Under the pieces are notes generated by a model that did not search any database, had not been told where the DNA came from, and saw nothing but the letters and a program-made list of their open reading frames with translations. This document shows, piece after piece, positions 45,800-60,972 of a stretch of DNA of 64,000 nt (position 1 is the stretch's first letter; each line of letters opens with the position of its first letter). A program made the position numbers and the translations under genes. The stretch is taken from contig JABVXU010000003.1 in the NCBI GenBank assembly GCA_013365365.1, forward strand, positions 248,001-312,000. The letters are read 5' to 3'. Source of the DNA: Cruorifilaria tuberocauda (lineage: Eukaryota > Nematoda > Chromadorea > Rhabditida > Onchocercidae).

Positions 45800-47244
45800 T
45801 AATTATGTGTAATTCGTATTCTTATTATGCAATATTCAAGTGATCATTGTGAGATGAACGGATATAAATTCTTGAAAATTGCAATAGTCTTTAAACAAAA
45901 GAATAGCACTCTGGCATAATATGTTCTTGTTATCATATAAAAGGAAGAAGGATTTGTGATGTTGTGAGTAGAATTCATGCTAGTGTTGATTAAATTTAGA
46001 TTGTCTGTTGTTGAATTCACTAAAATTTATTTTAATCTCTCCTTTCTAACTACAAAATATTCGGTTTTTCGTTTGTTTTCTATATTAATGCTACGGAGAA
46101 GTTAGACATGAAGTAGTACAAACACGTAAATGTAATAGCACTGTGCGTACAATAATGATGAAGTGAGTACAAAAAGCAATAACTCTTCCGATCGCATTAT
46201 TACTCACGTTCACTTTATTTTCAAACTTATTAATCAGTCCCATTCGAAGTGATAGTCATTGAATTGTAGTGGATTCTTAATTACAAGTATAAGCTAAGAT
46301 ACTGTTGCAATTGCAGTGTTTGTTTTGTGTCTATTTGTCTTCTTTTCTTTTGCTCCATCGATAGTTTCTTCTATATTTTCATTCAGAACGACCAATGGCA
46401 CCACTACTTTAGTCTTCTATTACTGGATAATAATTTTACATTTTAGAAGAATTAATTTCTGCATTTTCAATGCGTTTTTCGCTACTAAGCCGTTAGCAAC
46501 TCTGTCAGTAGCATTGTCACTGCAAGCAATTTTCACTTCAACAAACGAATGAATTAAATGAACTTAATGCATTTTGTTTGAGGGTGTGCAGAAGTCTTTC
46601 TAATCTTTTTACGCAAAGTTTCTCATGTTGCTTTAAAAGTGGCTAGCGATGCCAAACAAACACTCCAAATAGTTTGCTGGCTGGTACCCGCTGCTATTCT
46701 TGACTTTTGCCAATCACTTATATATCATCTGGAACACTCTCCAGTATTCTCCCTCCATATCATGAGGTATGCAGATAATTGTTCGAAATTTGTCAACTCG
46801 AAAGTCCAGGTGAAGCTTTGTTTCCCTGAAAGCTCATTTATTACATTCCGTAAGATTGTATTTGACACAAGGGTCCCAAATTTGCATCCAAATTTCGTCC
46901 TAAATTTATCGAGCAAGAGCAGAAAAAAGAGTTATTTGTTTGAGAATCTACCAAATCCCAGTCAGCTAATCGTACATGAACAGCATGTAATATTTAATTA
47001 AAACTGTAGATAGACAAATACTTCATGCAGTACAAATATGTTCTATGGATTATAATATACATTTCTGCAGGCATAGTTTTAAAACTGTTATGAAATTTCA
47101 GAAAATGTAAAGTGTCTTTTAAGATCCAAAATCATCAAATTTCAAGAATGCATCTATAAATGCCAAGTTAGTAGAAGAAAATTGCTGTTATCGTCCCGTC
47201 TTTCATCTCAACAAAAATGATTCCAGTCCCGTATTTAGTCTTAA

Positions 47245-47285
47245 ATTAGAAAATAGCTCTGTTTAGATTAGAAAATAGCTCTGTT
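47245..47285. repeat. Perfect 19-base tandem duplication
   Basis: ATTAGAAAATAGCTCTGTT occurs at 47245-47263 and again at 47267-47285, separated by three bases (22-base period). This is a recent small tandem duplication in non-coding sequence. Confidence 0.85.
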
Positions 47286-49969
47286 GTTCAGTTTAATTGG
47301 TGCTAATGAAAAGAAAATAAAAGATAGATTGCCATAAAAGACTTTATTCGAATCTCTTTATTTCTGAATTCTTGTCTTCTGCGCACTAAATATCCTTCTA
47401 CTAGTAGGGGAGAAAGTTTTGAGGGTAAAATTTTAAATTGTTAAAATAATCAAATATATGATGCATGCAAGAAGAGAACGAAGATTTTGCAGATGTTTGA
47501 TTTTACCATTTTAAGACATGAAGGGAAAAGAAGGAGAAGGAATATAAATGCTTGAAAATTTAATTATTGCTCATTTCTTAAATTGATCATTCTTTGGCTA
47601 AGCAAGTTAGCTGAAAAGAAGAATTATTATTGCTGTTCCCAAATTCTTTCTGTTCTAAGGCGCTCTTACCTTCACTTAATTTTGCATAGGGACTGCACGA
47701 AAATAAATCAAATAGGAGAGTGGAAATTTTTTATTTTAATTAAAAAAGAGAGGCGAGAAAAATTAATTGTTACGGAGGTTGAGAAGAATTAGGGGCCGGA
47801 ATAAAAAGGCTATAGGGTAAGCAGTTACTATTAAAATAAGGACACAATTTTTTGCACAATTAATTAAAATAGCAGTAATTTTATTCGTCATGAGCAACGC
47901 TTCATTCTGCTACATCCTTTATTTAATTTCATTTTTTTTTTGAAAATTCTCACTTCTTGCAAATTTATAATTAATGAAAAGCTCATTTTATAAAAAGAGG
48001 TTTTATATAGAAATTTCCTTTTCGTGCGCTACAGCTCTCATAAAATTGTACCATCAAATGACTGTAGTACGGTACGAAAAGGTTAAGAGTACTGGAGCAC
48101 TAAGAGGAGATTTTCGGATATTGGAATTACTAATTTCAATCAAGACAAACGATCTAAAATCATTAGCGATCGAATAAGCTTAATACATAGCTAAACAGAA
48201 CTCTTCGACCACTGATTATGACCGCATTTTAATAATTCGTATATTCTACAGTTACAATATTCAAATTCAAATTGACTTCGAATTTACAAATTGTTTTTAA
48301 GTTTCAGATAGATCAACAAAAAAGTACGCATGTGCCTAACTGCAAATATATATTACAGAAGAACTAAGCAAATGATTGAAGATGATTGACAGGGCACATT
48401 CAAGATTTAAGTCTTATTGTTTTCAGATATTGAATTGCTGATGCTATCAAAGGTCGAGCGATTTAACCATTAGCAATTAAGTAAAAGAGATTGGACGAAA
48501 TTGCTTTAAACCTTTAAAGATTGGACTTTTCTGTTTAAAGAATATGAAATTAAGGAAGTGAAGGTAAAGAAAAAAGAGATTACTTGAAATGAAGAGAAAA
48601 AAATTATTAGAAAAGTAGGCGATTAGGCTAAAATGTTTTAAATGAACTCCTATTTTTATTTCATTTACCTGTCGAGATCCATCATCTATTTTTTTCGTTT
48701 CTCAATAATTTTTTGGTTTTCAAAAGTTATGGTGAAGTATTTAATTTTTTATGAGAGTAATCGTCCAAGTAATTCAGTGATAAAAATAAAAAAAAGCTTT
48801 AATTTAGTTCTTGAACAACTTTTCATCAGTCATTGAATCATACAAGCACTTCCAGCAGTACTTAGAAATGATTAATGAGGCAGTGTACTTATATTGTATT
48901 AAACATTTACTGTGGTACTTTTATTTATCTCAATTAAAGCCTTTAAGCTTCAAAAGTTAAAAGATTGAAACAAACAATTAGACAAGACTTGAGTTAAAAT
49001 CTAACTTAAAAATGATAGTTTAACAAAAGAAGGTACTTTTTGAATGGTCACAAATGCTTTCAGTAAATTCCATAGGATAAGTTGAAAATTTAATATTTAA
49101 AAAGCTTTAAATTTTGTCTTTGAAGACGTTCCACTCATTGAATGGCAACAGTAATTCAGGATTTTAATATAAAGTTTGGCTTATTTATAGGATATTTTAA
49201 TTATGTATCCATATCAATAGCACGCATGTAGATGTCCAATCAATATTAAAATGGCTTACTTTTGAATGGTAAATATTTATTAATTAATGATAAAAAGTTA
49301 ATTAAAGACTTCCATTGTTATCCGTCCTGCTAAATCACTCTCTTTATGAGCTTATTGATGTAATCTGCCAGTATTTTCATTTCTCTATCTCGTCTCTTTT
49401 AAATTTCTTACTTTATCCCTATTTTTAGCCGCCTTGTTGTGATATGATGACTAAACGGATTGGCATCAATAGAAGGTCCAAGCTATCAAGACAATTTAGG
49501 TTGTTTGCACTCTTAGTGCTTTAAGTGTATGTAATTCTTTAACAAACTGTCAGCTGTAACTCTTGAAGATCAACCTGCTAAAGCTTTTTTGGTAATTTGA
49601 AGTTTCTTCATTTGATAAATAAAAGTAACTCATCAGAAGTATCGCAGATTACGGGCATGAATTTAAGCTATTTTAATTTGCTTCATTTAACTTAAAAGAC
49701 AAACTTTCTGAGTTGGGACAATAACCAATGACATCTACCGAACCATACTGACCAAGCAAGTCTGAGCTCATTATCTATGTATTTAGTAATGTAATTGCTT
49801 AACTTTGCTGATATGGCGCAGAAAGTTGAACACAAAATTGGAGTGAAGTAAATTGATGAAAAAGAGTTTGATTGCATATATTTCTGAGTGTATACATCTA
49901 TCCTCAGTCCGTCTATGTCATCCTCTTAAGTGCAAAAATATGTGAAATTGCTCATATTGTGAGGCTTTT

Positions 49970-50170
49970 ATCATTTATTATTATCATTATTAGCTACTAA
50001 TCATTATTATTATGAACTAACACTATATTATTATCATCATTAATATTATTCATTAATTACTATCACTAATAATATTTATTATTATTATTATTATTATTAT
50101 TAATTGTTAACAATAATAATAATTATTATTATTAATTATCAACAATCATAGTAATAATAATATACTAATT
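49970..50170. repeat. ATT/AAT microsatellite region
   Basis: An interrupted ATT trinucleotide tract, purest at about 50065-50105, followed by AAT units. The ATT and AAT halves are complementary and could form a long AT hairpin. Confidence 0.8.
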
Positions 50171-53100
50171 ATTGCAATTGTTATAACTGTCATTAACAAC
50201 AAAAATGTAAATAACAAACAAAAGAACAAACGAAAACTCATCTTGAAAGATTTGAACATCTTGTTAGATTAAATGTCAACTTCAGAATAGTCCCTTCCTT
50301 TTTTAGTAGAACCTTACTGCTTGAGCCTTAGTTAGGTAGATGAAAAGTTTCTCCTCGGCAAATATCTATTATCATTACGACGAATCAATGAAATGAGCCA
50401 AATAAAATCGCTCTTTAGCAGTTGTCATTGAGAATTATACTTTATATGAATAGCGTTACAAAATTTAATAAAGATTTCCTGAATATTTCAACTTCAGGCA
50501 AGGCGTGAAATTATGATTAAATAAACAAATTATCATTAATCTTATACTGACACAATCTCCCAGTCGTCTCATACATCTTGCCGTTGCAATAGCGGGCTGA
50601 AATTTATAAAGAAAAAGCGAACAGATGAAAATTTATTAAAATAAGATAAGGCAACAGTGGTAAAATAAATGCCATATTTTATCAGTCAGTCACATCAATA
50701 ATCACCGGGAAAATGGTCGGACAATTGGGCAAATTACCATTACCTTTTTACGTCCAAAGTTATAGCCACCAACTACTCGTTTTTAATTGATAAAACTCCG
50801 CTTATCAATTTCTGTTACAGTTTAGGGTTATATAGTACGTTCGTGAAAAAACTAAATTAATGTGCAACAAGTTTCCTTTGTTTTTCTCATAGAACCGATT
50901 GTTTTTCGTTTAAAAATGTATTCTTTTTCATTTGTTCTTCACCATTTACTTAAAGATATTATTTATATGCTCATATTCTTTTTAGAAAGTGTTTATAACT
51001 TTAGAGATAGATAATTATATGAATCACTCCATTTATAACTTTTTTGTCTTACCATTTCAGAAATTCATCATCTCAAGTTTATTTTTATTAACTTCAAGTT
51101 TTTTTTCAGGAGTTAGAGCAATTTCAGCTATTGCATAGCCAAATATCATATAATGAACTATAAATAAGAAAGTATTAAGCAAGCTATGAATGTTCTATCA
51201 TTTATTTTTCAGTGAAAACTGGAAGGTAAAAGCATCCGATAAATAAAATTAATATATTGTTTAAGAAGCCTATCAATAGTAAACTTTGCTATCAGAAAAC
51301 AATTATGTATTACTAATATTTAGAAGCACTTTACTAATTTTAGCTCAAAGCTAATAGCCAATGGATCCATTGACTCATTATGCTAGCATACGCCAACAAA
51401 ATGCTTCTAAATCAACAAGTAACGTACTCATTGCACAATATTGTAACTATTATATGAGTCTAAGTTATCAGTTTTTCATACAATATTCTCTATGACAACC
51501 TGATAATCGAACTCTTTCTTTTACAAGCTTATTTTCCACTGTCTTATTTCTTTTATTAAATTGTTTCATTTTAAAAAACAAGAAGTTCGTTTTCTCCAGA
51601 AAGGACAAGAAAATTCAGATAAGAATGTTGAACTTACAAAAACAGCACTTTCGATAGTTTAATATTCCGCTTCTTAAGGCGAATTTCAAACATTCAAAAC
51701 AATTTAAAAAATTTGTATGATATTGTGTAACTTTTAACTCCATCCTAAAAAAAAAGTTAATTTAACAATTTTGGTTCATTTCATTGTTATCGTAAAATGA
51801 TCTTTTAATGTAACTAAGAGATCCGGTTTAGCAGGGTGGTTCCATTTTCTTATTAAGTTATCCTCTTATTACTTGATTTCAATGGACAAAAAACTTGTCA
51901 CAATAAATTAATTCAAAATTTGGAGAACTATGCACGCGCTCCAGCCTTAACAAAGTCTAAGCTCACATTTGAATTCTAAAAAATATCGACTATTTATCAA
52001 ATGATAAAAAACCGAAGAAGCCTTATTCCGATCCTGCCAAAATTGGGAATAGGAAATAAAGAACGACGACAAAATCAAATGATACGGAAAGTTTTTTTCT
52101 TTTAATGGATAATTCTTTCATATATTTTCTTCTTCCCTTCTCTTCAATCTATGACTACTTTTTAGGAAGTCTAAACCAGGTGTTTGTATGATGAAATAAT
52201 ATAGTAAATGATACAAGCAAGTACAGATGATATTTATGGATAAATTTAAAAGAAAATTTTGCAATAAGATAATTAATCAAACGTCGTAAGTCTGCTTTCA
52301 AGTTAAGACTTTTTTGATAAACTCGCTATGCAATTATTATGTCAGTAAATATTCCAATTAAAATACGCAAATTATAACAAGCACCATCTTAACCAATTTT
52401 CAATTTATCTTCACATAGAAAATATTTTTGCTTCATATATATATGTATAAATATTGCCCATAAATTATTCTGAATATCGATAATCAAAACGAAGCCAAGA
52501 TAGGCCATACTCTAATATTAGGAAAAGCTCACTGGAATCCCTATGCAACAAATGAACAAGTGATGGAAACGCAATAACTATTCAAAGCAAACATCAATGA
52601 ATTCTGTGTGGGAAAAATGATTTCTATTTAAATTTATATGAGCTAACTCTAAATAAGTATGCTTTACTTATATATTTATAAATCAAAAAATAAAGTTAAT
52701 TATAAGATTATTAGTCTTTACAACAAATTTTTACAACTTCTTCAACTAAATAACATCGTAGGAATGGACTTTTCAAATCTCAGGGATCTCCGGGAGACTG
52801 AAATCAATATGTGTTATTGTAAGATGAGTGGCTACAATTACTTTCACAATAAAAGTTTTTAAAATTACATTTTTACTCATGAAAATTTCAGATCACTGAT
52901 GAGTTGCACGAGTAGGTACGATAATTGACGGGAATGGAATAAGTTACCATCGATCTAAAACACATCTCTAGTATTATATTGGAAAAGAAATACACCTGAA
53001 TCAAGTGGCACACATTGTCTCTATTTATTTCACGTCAAGTTCTGATAACAATCCATCTATAAACTAAGTAGTCCCAAACATTCTAGCATATAAATTAAAC

Positions 53101-55683
53101 AAAATATACATTGAGCAAGATGAAGCAGAGCAATAAATATTTTCAAATCAATAAACACAGTTTTCGAAATAGAAATCCAAATTGATTGCCTCTGAGAGTT
53201 ATGCAAGTAAATTAGACATATGATGAGAAATAGATTTTTACGATGAGTACAAAATTCGAATTTAAATACTTGCCAGTAACTTATAATTGGCTTTAACCAC
53301 TCAACCAAACTCAATTGAAACAAAAAATTAATTTCATGTAGAATTCAATAATATTGTAAAATCTATCGATTAAAAGTTTCATTTTGCTAGAACTGATTGC
53401 CAAAACTACAGAAAATATGGAAATATATGATTTAGCATACACTATTAGCATATTATTTAAGGAATTTGCAAAACCTTGAAAATTTTAAAGAATAAAGTAT
53501 CGGAAATAAGCAAGGAAGCGTTCTTCATATTGTCAATCTCACTTTTCTACTTCTGCTTCTTCCTGACCTAAACAGTTGAAATTTGAGTTCAATGATATGA
53601 GATGAAGGGAGGAGTTTGTTTGTTGGTTTTGAATTAAAAAGAAAGCATTAATGCGATAACAAACGACTGCTGGTTAATGGGTTGGCACCGACAACAGCAA
53701 ACGACTGCTTAGACCTGTATTTTCTTATTTTTGATGTTTGGAATGGCCTGAGCTTAATATTAGCATTCTAATCTTCAGTACTGTAGATTTTTACCTTCCA
53801 AAAATAAAAAGTATTAATATTATTTTGAAAATAAAATAAGGGGGAAAATTTTCAGATTAATAGAAAGTTCAAGTTTGAAAGAATGAGAGAAGATTTAATA
53901 TTAAAAAAGTAGCGTTAAGTGTTTTTGATCAATGGAAGAATGAATTCTTAAATCAATTGGAACAAAAGTAACTGCAAACAGTCTTACATGAGCATTTCAA
54001 GTAATTTATCGATATTTTCATTCATAAACCTCACATTAAAATCCACGTATAATTGACAATAATCTGATTGGGAGATAAACATAACAGAATATTCAGCATT
54101 GAACACTGCGCAATTGATAGAAATGTATCATGAGGTATCTGTATTTTGGTCTAAAGTTTATGGCGACAGGGATTACGACCAATTTTTCTTTCTACTCTAT
54201 GCACTTATAAGATCATTATTCCAATTAAATCAATCAGTCAATCAGCCGATGAATCGTTAGGATCATACTTTAAGAGATTGCTTCCTTTAATTGTTAATTA
54301 ATGGAGCATGCGGTGATCCTGTCGATTCATCTATCTTGCCTTTCTTATCAATCTAACAGGTGATGATCCACCATCAATTCCCTTCTCATTTTTTATTTGC
54401 TGCATGTCTGCAGTCGACTTTTTTTAGTAAGAAAATTTAGGTTGTTGTTTGATGAAGTTCTTTTTTTACATTTTGTCTCGCTTGGATCATTACAATTTAA
54501 TCGCTAAATGCTTTTTTTTTCTTAATTATTTAGAATTAGACGAGAAATTTGGAGACAGTTTTTCTGCATGAATTGATGAACTGTTAGAAAAAAGCTATTT
54601 CGAATATTACTGCTGTGAAATTTTAAAATAAATTAACCAGGTATCAAAAATTGGAATCAGAGAGTGATGAACTTAGCACCTCACTCTTCTTCTGACCAGC
54701 TAATAACACTTGCGTTTGAAAAGAAAACGCATTTTCTCTCCCTCTCTATGCTAGCAAGCTTTTAATTTAGTGAAGTGACAAAACAAAAGGGAAAATGCAT
54801 TGAGTGTATTGCGGTAATAAAATTGCTCTCTTAAGAGGAGAAAGGGTACATGAAGAGGTAAGGGAGGGAGAAAATGAAACGAATAATTTAAACAATCGAT
54901 GTTAAATAGAAATAAAATTAAAAATTTAATTTCTTTTCTGCCTATCCTTTCCGTTCACGTCGTTCACATCATTCTCGCTTTCTCTTGGTAGCTGTTCTGC
55001 TATACAAATTAATTGCACTTCATTTTAGTTTTTTAATTAGAGAGTGGATAGGGTTTAGATGCGGAAATGAGTGGGGACACAATAAGGGCCTGTGCTATGA
55101 AATAGTAATCGAAATTATTCGTATACTTTACATTTCATTAATTATTTAAAAAATCATACTAAATGCCAGTCTGAACAAATTTACCAGGCATGGAAAAGTT
55201 TTGTCAAGTTTTTAAAAGTGATACAGCATATGTCAGAAATCTTCAAATTCCCATCCTGGAAACAACGCGCATACAAAATTTAACCGGGTGATCTAACTGG
55301 CAGATGGATCGAAACAAATGATTTGATAAATGGCACTCTGTACATCCAAATTTACCCTTTCAGGAGACAAACTGTATTAAATGCCGAATTATCCTAACAA
55401 ACTCAGTTATTATTTTAAAATGCGCTTTTGCCTTTGCGCTTCTTTTAGCACTTCTAACTATGTGGACAAAATCTTGAAAAAGGGGAGTGTTATAGCTTAA
55501 TCATCATGAAGAATAACGTAAGAACCCTTTGGAATCTTCGAAATTCTAGAGAAATGAATCCATGAGGTTTGCTGTATCCTGCTGACTTTTATGAACAAAG
55601 AATTCTTCTAACTTTTTCAATCAAATATTTCATGAAAAGAAGACAGTTTGATGATACCAAAAATCTTACGCATTAATTATGAG

Positions 55684-55740
55684 CGAGAGATAGAAGAGAG
55701 AGAGAGAGGGAGGGAGAGAGAGGAAGAGGGAGGAAGAATT
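55684..55740 (+). repeat. Polypurine GA tract
   Basis: Uninterrupted or nearly uninterrupted purine run built from GA, GGGA and GAGGAA units. It is a low-complexity microsatellite with potential to form triplex DNA. It lies about 110 bases before the less AT-rich island at 55.85-56.16 kb. Confidence 0.8.
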
Positions 55741-58700
55741 TTATATGCTAAGTGAGAGGTTCGATTTTTATAGCTGGCTGGTAAGTAGATAGAGATGGCG
55801 CAAAATGCAGAGAAGGACGAGGGAGACAAACATTCAGATGAATAATGGATGGATTGCTTAATTGCCGACTCACTAATTAATGGTAATTAACCTGGACAAT
55901 GACATGACATTAATGCTTTTTCGTCGCATTCACGGTAACATGCGCCCTTCGCCGCTAGTATTATCGCATATCGGTCTTTTGCGCAGGAGCGGATGGATGG
56001 TAATGGTTATTGGAATTGTGGGATGCGTCTTGAGAACGAAGGACACTCTCACATTAATCCATCTACCTTCTTGTGGAGAAGTACTTTTTTCAACCTTGTT
56101 GTCGGAAGATGTGAATGAAATCAAAATTTCACTCACCTCACTAAGATGATAAGTAAGGTTTCAGTTTATCCCTTCCATTACTCGCTCTTATCTTTCTTCT
56201 TATCATCATTTCCCAAATACACTTCAAAATTCCTTTTTTTCTTTTTTATTCCGCTTACTGAATGTAGTGCGTGCTATGAATAGTATCCTATCATCTTCTA
56301 GAAATACGTAGTATCAGCATTATTTCTTCAGAATGAATAATTTATTTGAAACATTGAAGATTTCAATACAATATGACTCGCACTCATAATTTTTACAACT
56401 TTTATAGATTAAAAATTATCAGTAACTGAAAAAGGGGTCTATTTTCAATTGATTGTTGTGCGTGCAAGATTTTCACAGGTGTTCAAGTGGATCCAAACTG
56501 ATTATCATAATCCAAAGAGAAGTTAGCACTGAATCACTTGAATTTATTGTTCACCAATATATCGAAATGACGGAAGGAATCGTTTGAAAGCATGAACAGT
56601 TAATTAGTTGCAGCAAGCCGACTGATTCGTACAAAAATTTCAGTCATCTTTTCACTAAGTAAGTGTATCATATCATATTGTTTGTTAAGGTATCTATCAT
56701 CCTATTTGGAACGTGGTAGTAATGGGATGTTGAAGTAAGCGAACTAAGAACTCATACGCGGAGGAATACTCAAACAATGAGATCAATATTGCTAATTAGA
56801 AGAATTGGATTCATTTTAGAATGAAATAAGCAGGTCACTCTCGAATGAATTCTACATTCATTTTATTTTCTTGAAAAAATTGACGGTCATTTTCTATTAC
56901 TTTCTTTTAAAACTGTTAGAAATTCAACTTAAAGTCCTCAACTTCCTTGGACTTTTTTTCTTTGAATTCATATGCATGTATTAGATTAGCGTAAGATTGA
57001 TCAATGGTATGGTTTTTTGGAAGAATTTAATAGATTGCATTTAAGACCTTAAAATCTCCTTTTTTCTTCCTCGTATATTCCCTCTCTAATTCTTTTACTA
57101 AAGTTTCATTTCTTCAGCTAGCCATCGAACCCTTAAAAATTTTAATGTGATTTACTTTGCAATATTTATGCCAATAATCATCATAGAATTACCAAGCTCA
57201 TGCAAACTTACCACATTTATAAGAGGAAAGTTGAATACAGTCTGTTAAATCCATTTAGAGTCTTAATACTTCGATTCTTGAACAATGAATAATCTTTATT
57301 ATTTGAATGATTAATTCGTTGCTAGTATTTATAAAGGCCTGGACATCAATATACCATTACAATAATCACAGGAATCTGCGCTATCGCAGAAATCCCAAAA
57401 TTCAGGTCTCTACTATTAATAACAGTACCATATGCAAAGCTCGCAAACTCCAAAGCATGCAATCAAAATTGACTCAGGATAAAAAGTTTTTGGAAATGCT
57501 CTAATTACATTTATAACTAGACAGCTGTTTTATTTTAGAAGTGTTTTGTATAGCTTGTAGTTAAAGATTTGGATATTTTAATATAAGCTTCTATTATAAT
57601 TTTTTAAAGGTCTTTCTCAATATTTAATCTGTCATGAAATTCATAAGTAATTTAAATTATGCTGTTAAGCAAGATTGCAACAATTTCTGCTAATTATTTT
57701 TGCGGCAATCACGCCCTCTCATTGTTACTGATTGCATTACAAGTAGAAGATTTTCAACAAAGTAGGCAGCAGGAATGAATGTATCAAATTGATTTAGAGC
57801 TTTATCTCTTTCTTTCACCATTCAAATATTTCGTTTTTGTCTGCCTTCCTACGTATTATCAAAGTGTTTATTATTGGCAAAGCACATAACAAAATTAAAT
57901 TGATATTGAACTAAACTTTTTGGGGAACAATTTTTGCCTTCAGTTAAAAGTTGGAATGATTCGTTGCCAATTTTCAAATTATATTTTAACAATATGAATG
58001 GAATTAGATAAGGTTGAAGAAAATTTAGAATTGGAATCAGTAGACCCAATAATGTTTTTAGTTTTTTTATTTTTCGATCATGAAGACTGGAAAGCTTCCA
58101 TAAAGTAAAGAATAAGATAAGAATATAAGAATAAGAATGAAGTAAAATACCGACAAAATAAAGTAAAATAAAGAATATTCAGCTATTCGAATGATTTTAG
58201 TTAAGAACCAGAGATAAACTGAGAGCAGAAAGATAAATTCGTCTTTGCCTTCGATTCGCATCACATGAAGTGATTGCAAGATACAGATGAAAGTGATTAG
58301 ACAGTTTGTTCCTTAAAATTCCATAACTTGATAATATCGGTAAGTGCATGAATGTTGCTCTTAGAACTTCTCCCGATGCGTTTACGACAACTATTGCAGC
58401 GAAAAATTATGCTCACATGAGGTTTTTACTTAGTTCAACAAAACTCGCAAGAAAGATTTGAATTCCTGACATTATGGTAACAGATTGCTGCGCCAGACCA
58501 CTTTGTTGAGCGATAATGGCAAATTTCAAAAGAGTAAGAAGAAATCACATGACCGAACAGTGTTGAAACAAGGAAATAAGTTTCACATGAAGTTGACTCA
58601 CAGGTAGTTTGTGAAATGATTAAGTTCTGAGAATGAAAAGATAGAATGAATCGTTGCAAGTGCAATTCGATCACTCTCATAGTGATTATATTAACACAAG

Positions 58701-60939
58701 TTATTTCCAAAACAGCAAAGAGATGACATTAAACAGGAAAGTACGTGGAAATAAGGAAAATCATTTGAAGTTTCTAACTCTTTAGAACATTTCAAAAAGT
58801 TAGAAACTGAAATTACCAAAGATTCATGAAATAAAATGTAGAATACTTTTTAAAGATTAATATTTTTAATTTAGAACGGTTCTACGGTACCATTATTCAT
58901 CATCAAAAAAATTTAATGCAAGAATGATATTTTTATATTATACAATTATTTTTGTAACTTGAAAGGTTGGAAAGTTAAGCAAGAAATCTCATGCTTCTCA
59001 TTACTACGGTATAAATCAAATAAAATCGTTCGATGTCTATAAATTAGAAAAATTAGATAAGTCATATCAGACAAACATTTTAAGGGCATTTTTGTATATT
59101 CGTCGATATTAGTTTTAAATTTAGAAAATATTGAAATTTCATGCTAATGAACTACTTGATAAAATAAATATAAAATCGAATCATTTTTTAACATATTAGG
59201 ATATATTATGTCCATTTCGACAATTTAATGTTCCTCGAAAATTGCCATATACAGGAATAATTAATTAATAAAATAATAGGATCTCTAACCGGAAAAGAAT
59301 AAACTATAGAAGCAAGGACTGGTTAAAAAAACTTTTTGATAGGACCTGTAAGAAGAATATTGTAGATAAGACAGTCGTATAGAAGTTAATTAAATGTCAA
59401 TTTAACTGGCGTTAGTGAAATATGTTTGCTGAGTAAAGAAGGAAAAACCAATTTGAATGTTTTAAAAAAAATTTGCACTGCAAAAACTAGTAAAATAAAG
59501 TTCGGAAATGTTGATCTGTACGATAGTGTAGAACGAAAAACTTTACTATTATCACTATTATGATCCTATCATCGTGATAATTATAATTAAAGAAATCCTT
59601 CGAGTCTAAAAGCTGGTAAGGAAAAACAGCTGAGTATTTGAATAAAGATGTGTTTACTTAATAGTCAAATGTATCCATCCATGAATAATCATTATGCGGA
59701 TTTTATTCAGAAGTACTATCAATAAAAATTATTCCTTTCTTAATTTTCTAAAGCCACAATTCTTTATGATTTATTTCCTCAAAATGGTCCAAATTTAATA
59801 TCTGCGATGAAATGTAGCATATTCCGATTTATTTTATGTTTTCCTAATCGTTTTAGCATTTCATTTCTTCCTGCGCTTTTTTCAAATTTCATTATTTCTT
59901 ACAGTTTTTATGCCATTATATCAAATCTTTATGGATGGTATCTGGATCCGGTATTTCTTCCGTTCTTACTTATAGACAATAATAATTGTTTACTCATGTA
60001 AATGTAGTTTTAAGGAAATTAAGATATTCAGAGAATATGCTGTAATGTATTAATACAATGATAAAGTGAATTTAACTCTCATTGTCGGAAATTTTCGAAA
60101 ACGCTTTCCTTATTTTCGGTCGAAAATTGCTTTATCATGGAAGTGCTACTAAATCTTAGTATCATGCCAAGATTTCTTAGACTTAAATTTCAATTGACGG
60201 AGTATAATTCTTAGTTCTTAAAATCATTTATTTTCTTTTATCTCAATTTTTCACTTTTTAAGCGGATTAGATCCGGAAATGTGATCCTCAATGCGTTTTG
60301 TGCTATTAGCAAAACGGTTTCATTTTTAAATACTATAAAAACTTATTTAATATCATCAAGAAAATATTTCAAGCCTTAATTTGCAGCAAGACTTTGTGGG
60401 ATTTGAGAAGTCAATGATCTGAAAATTAATTAATTTCTTTGAATGTGAAGCTTAATGATCAAATCAAACGATGTGTTAGAATGAAATGAAAATGAATTAA
60501 GGTTTGATCGAAGTGTTGATTAAACTAACCCTTCACATTAAATGGGAGAATTATGTTAGTTCTGAAAAGTTAAGTAATTCGAATTGCTTCTTGCTAGCAT
60601 TAGCATGAATTCTTGAAAACTTTGATTTCGTTGCTTCCTAAATCAATTGGCTTTTGAAAGGAAAGACGAATGAGAGAAGATTTTGGGCAAATTAGACCCG
60701 TACATACACACTGGGCAGACGTAATTCAATTCCACAAATCGCTCCATCCCTAATTATTAATCAAAACTTGTCTGATTGCTAATGAAACAGAAGCTTACCC
60801 GTCTCGTACTCTATCCCTTTCATTCATTTTGTCAACTCTCTCCAAGTTTCACCATTTTGCGATCGGTCTCTCATCGAAAATTGTTATCTTCCTCAAAACT
60901 TTGAGTAAATTCAAAGAGGATTCCAAAATTATGTGCAAG

Positions 60940-60972
60940 TGTATGTGAGTGTGTGTGTGCGTGTGTGTCTCA
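60940..60972. repeat. TG dinucleotide microsatellite
   Basis: Imperfect TG repeat (GTGTGTGTGTGCGTGTGTGT core) in the gene-poor right part of the window. Confidence 0.8.

Noticed and set aside
46639..47001. 120-codon frame after DHODH, considered as a decayed transposase
   Set aside because: No transposase motif, no terminal inverted repeats, and a competing open frame on the other strand.
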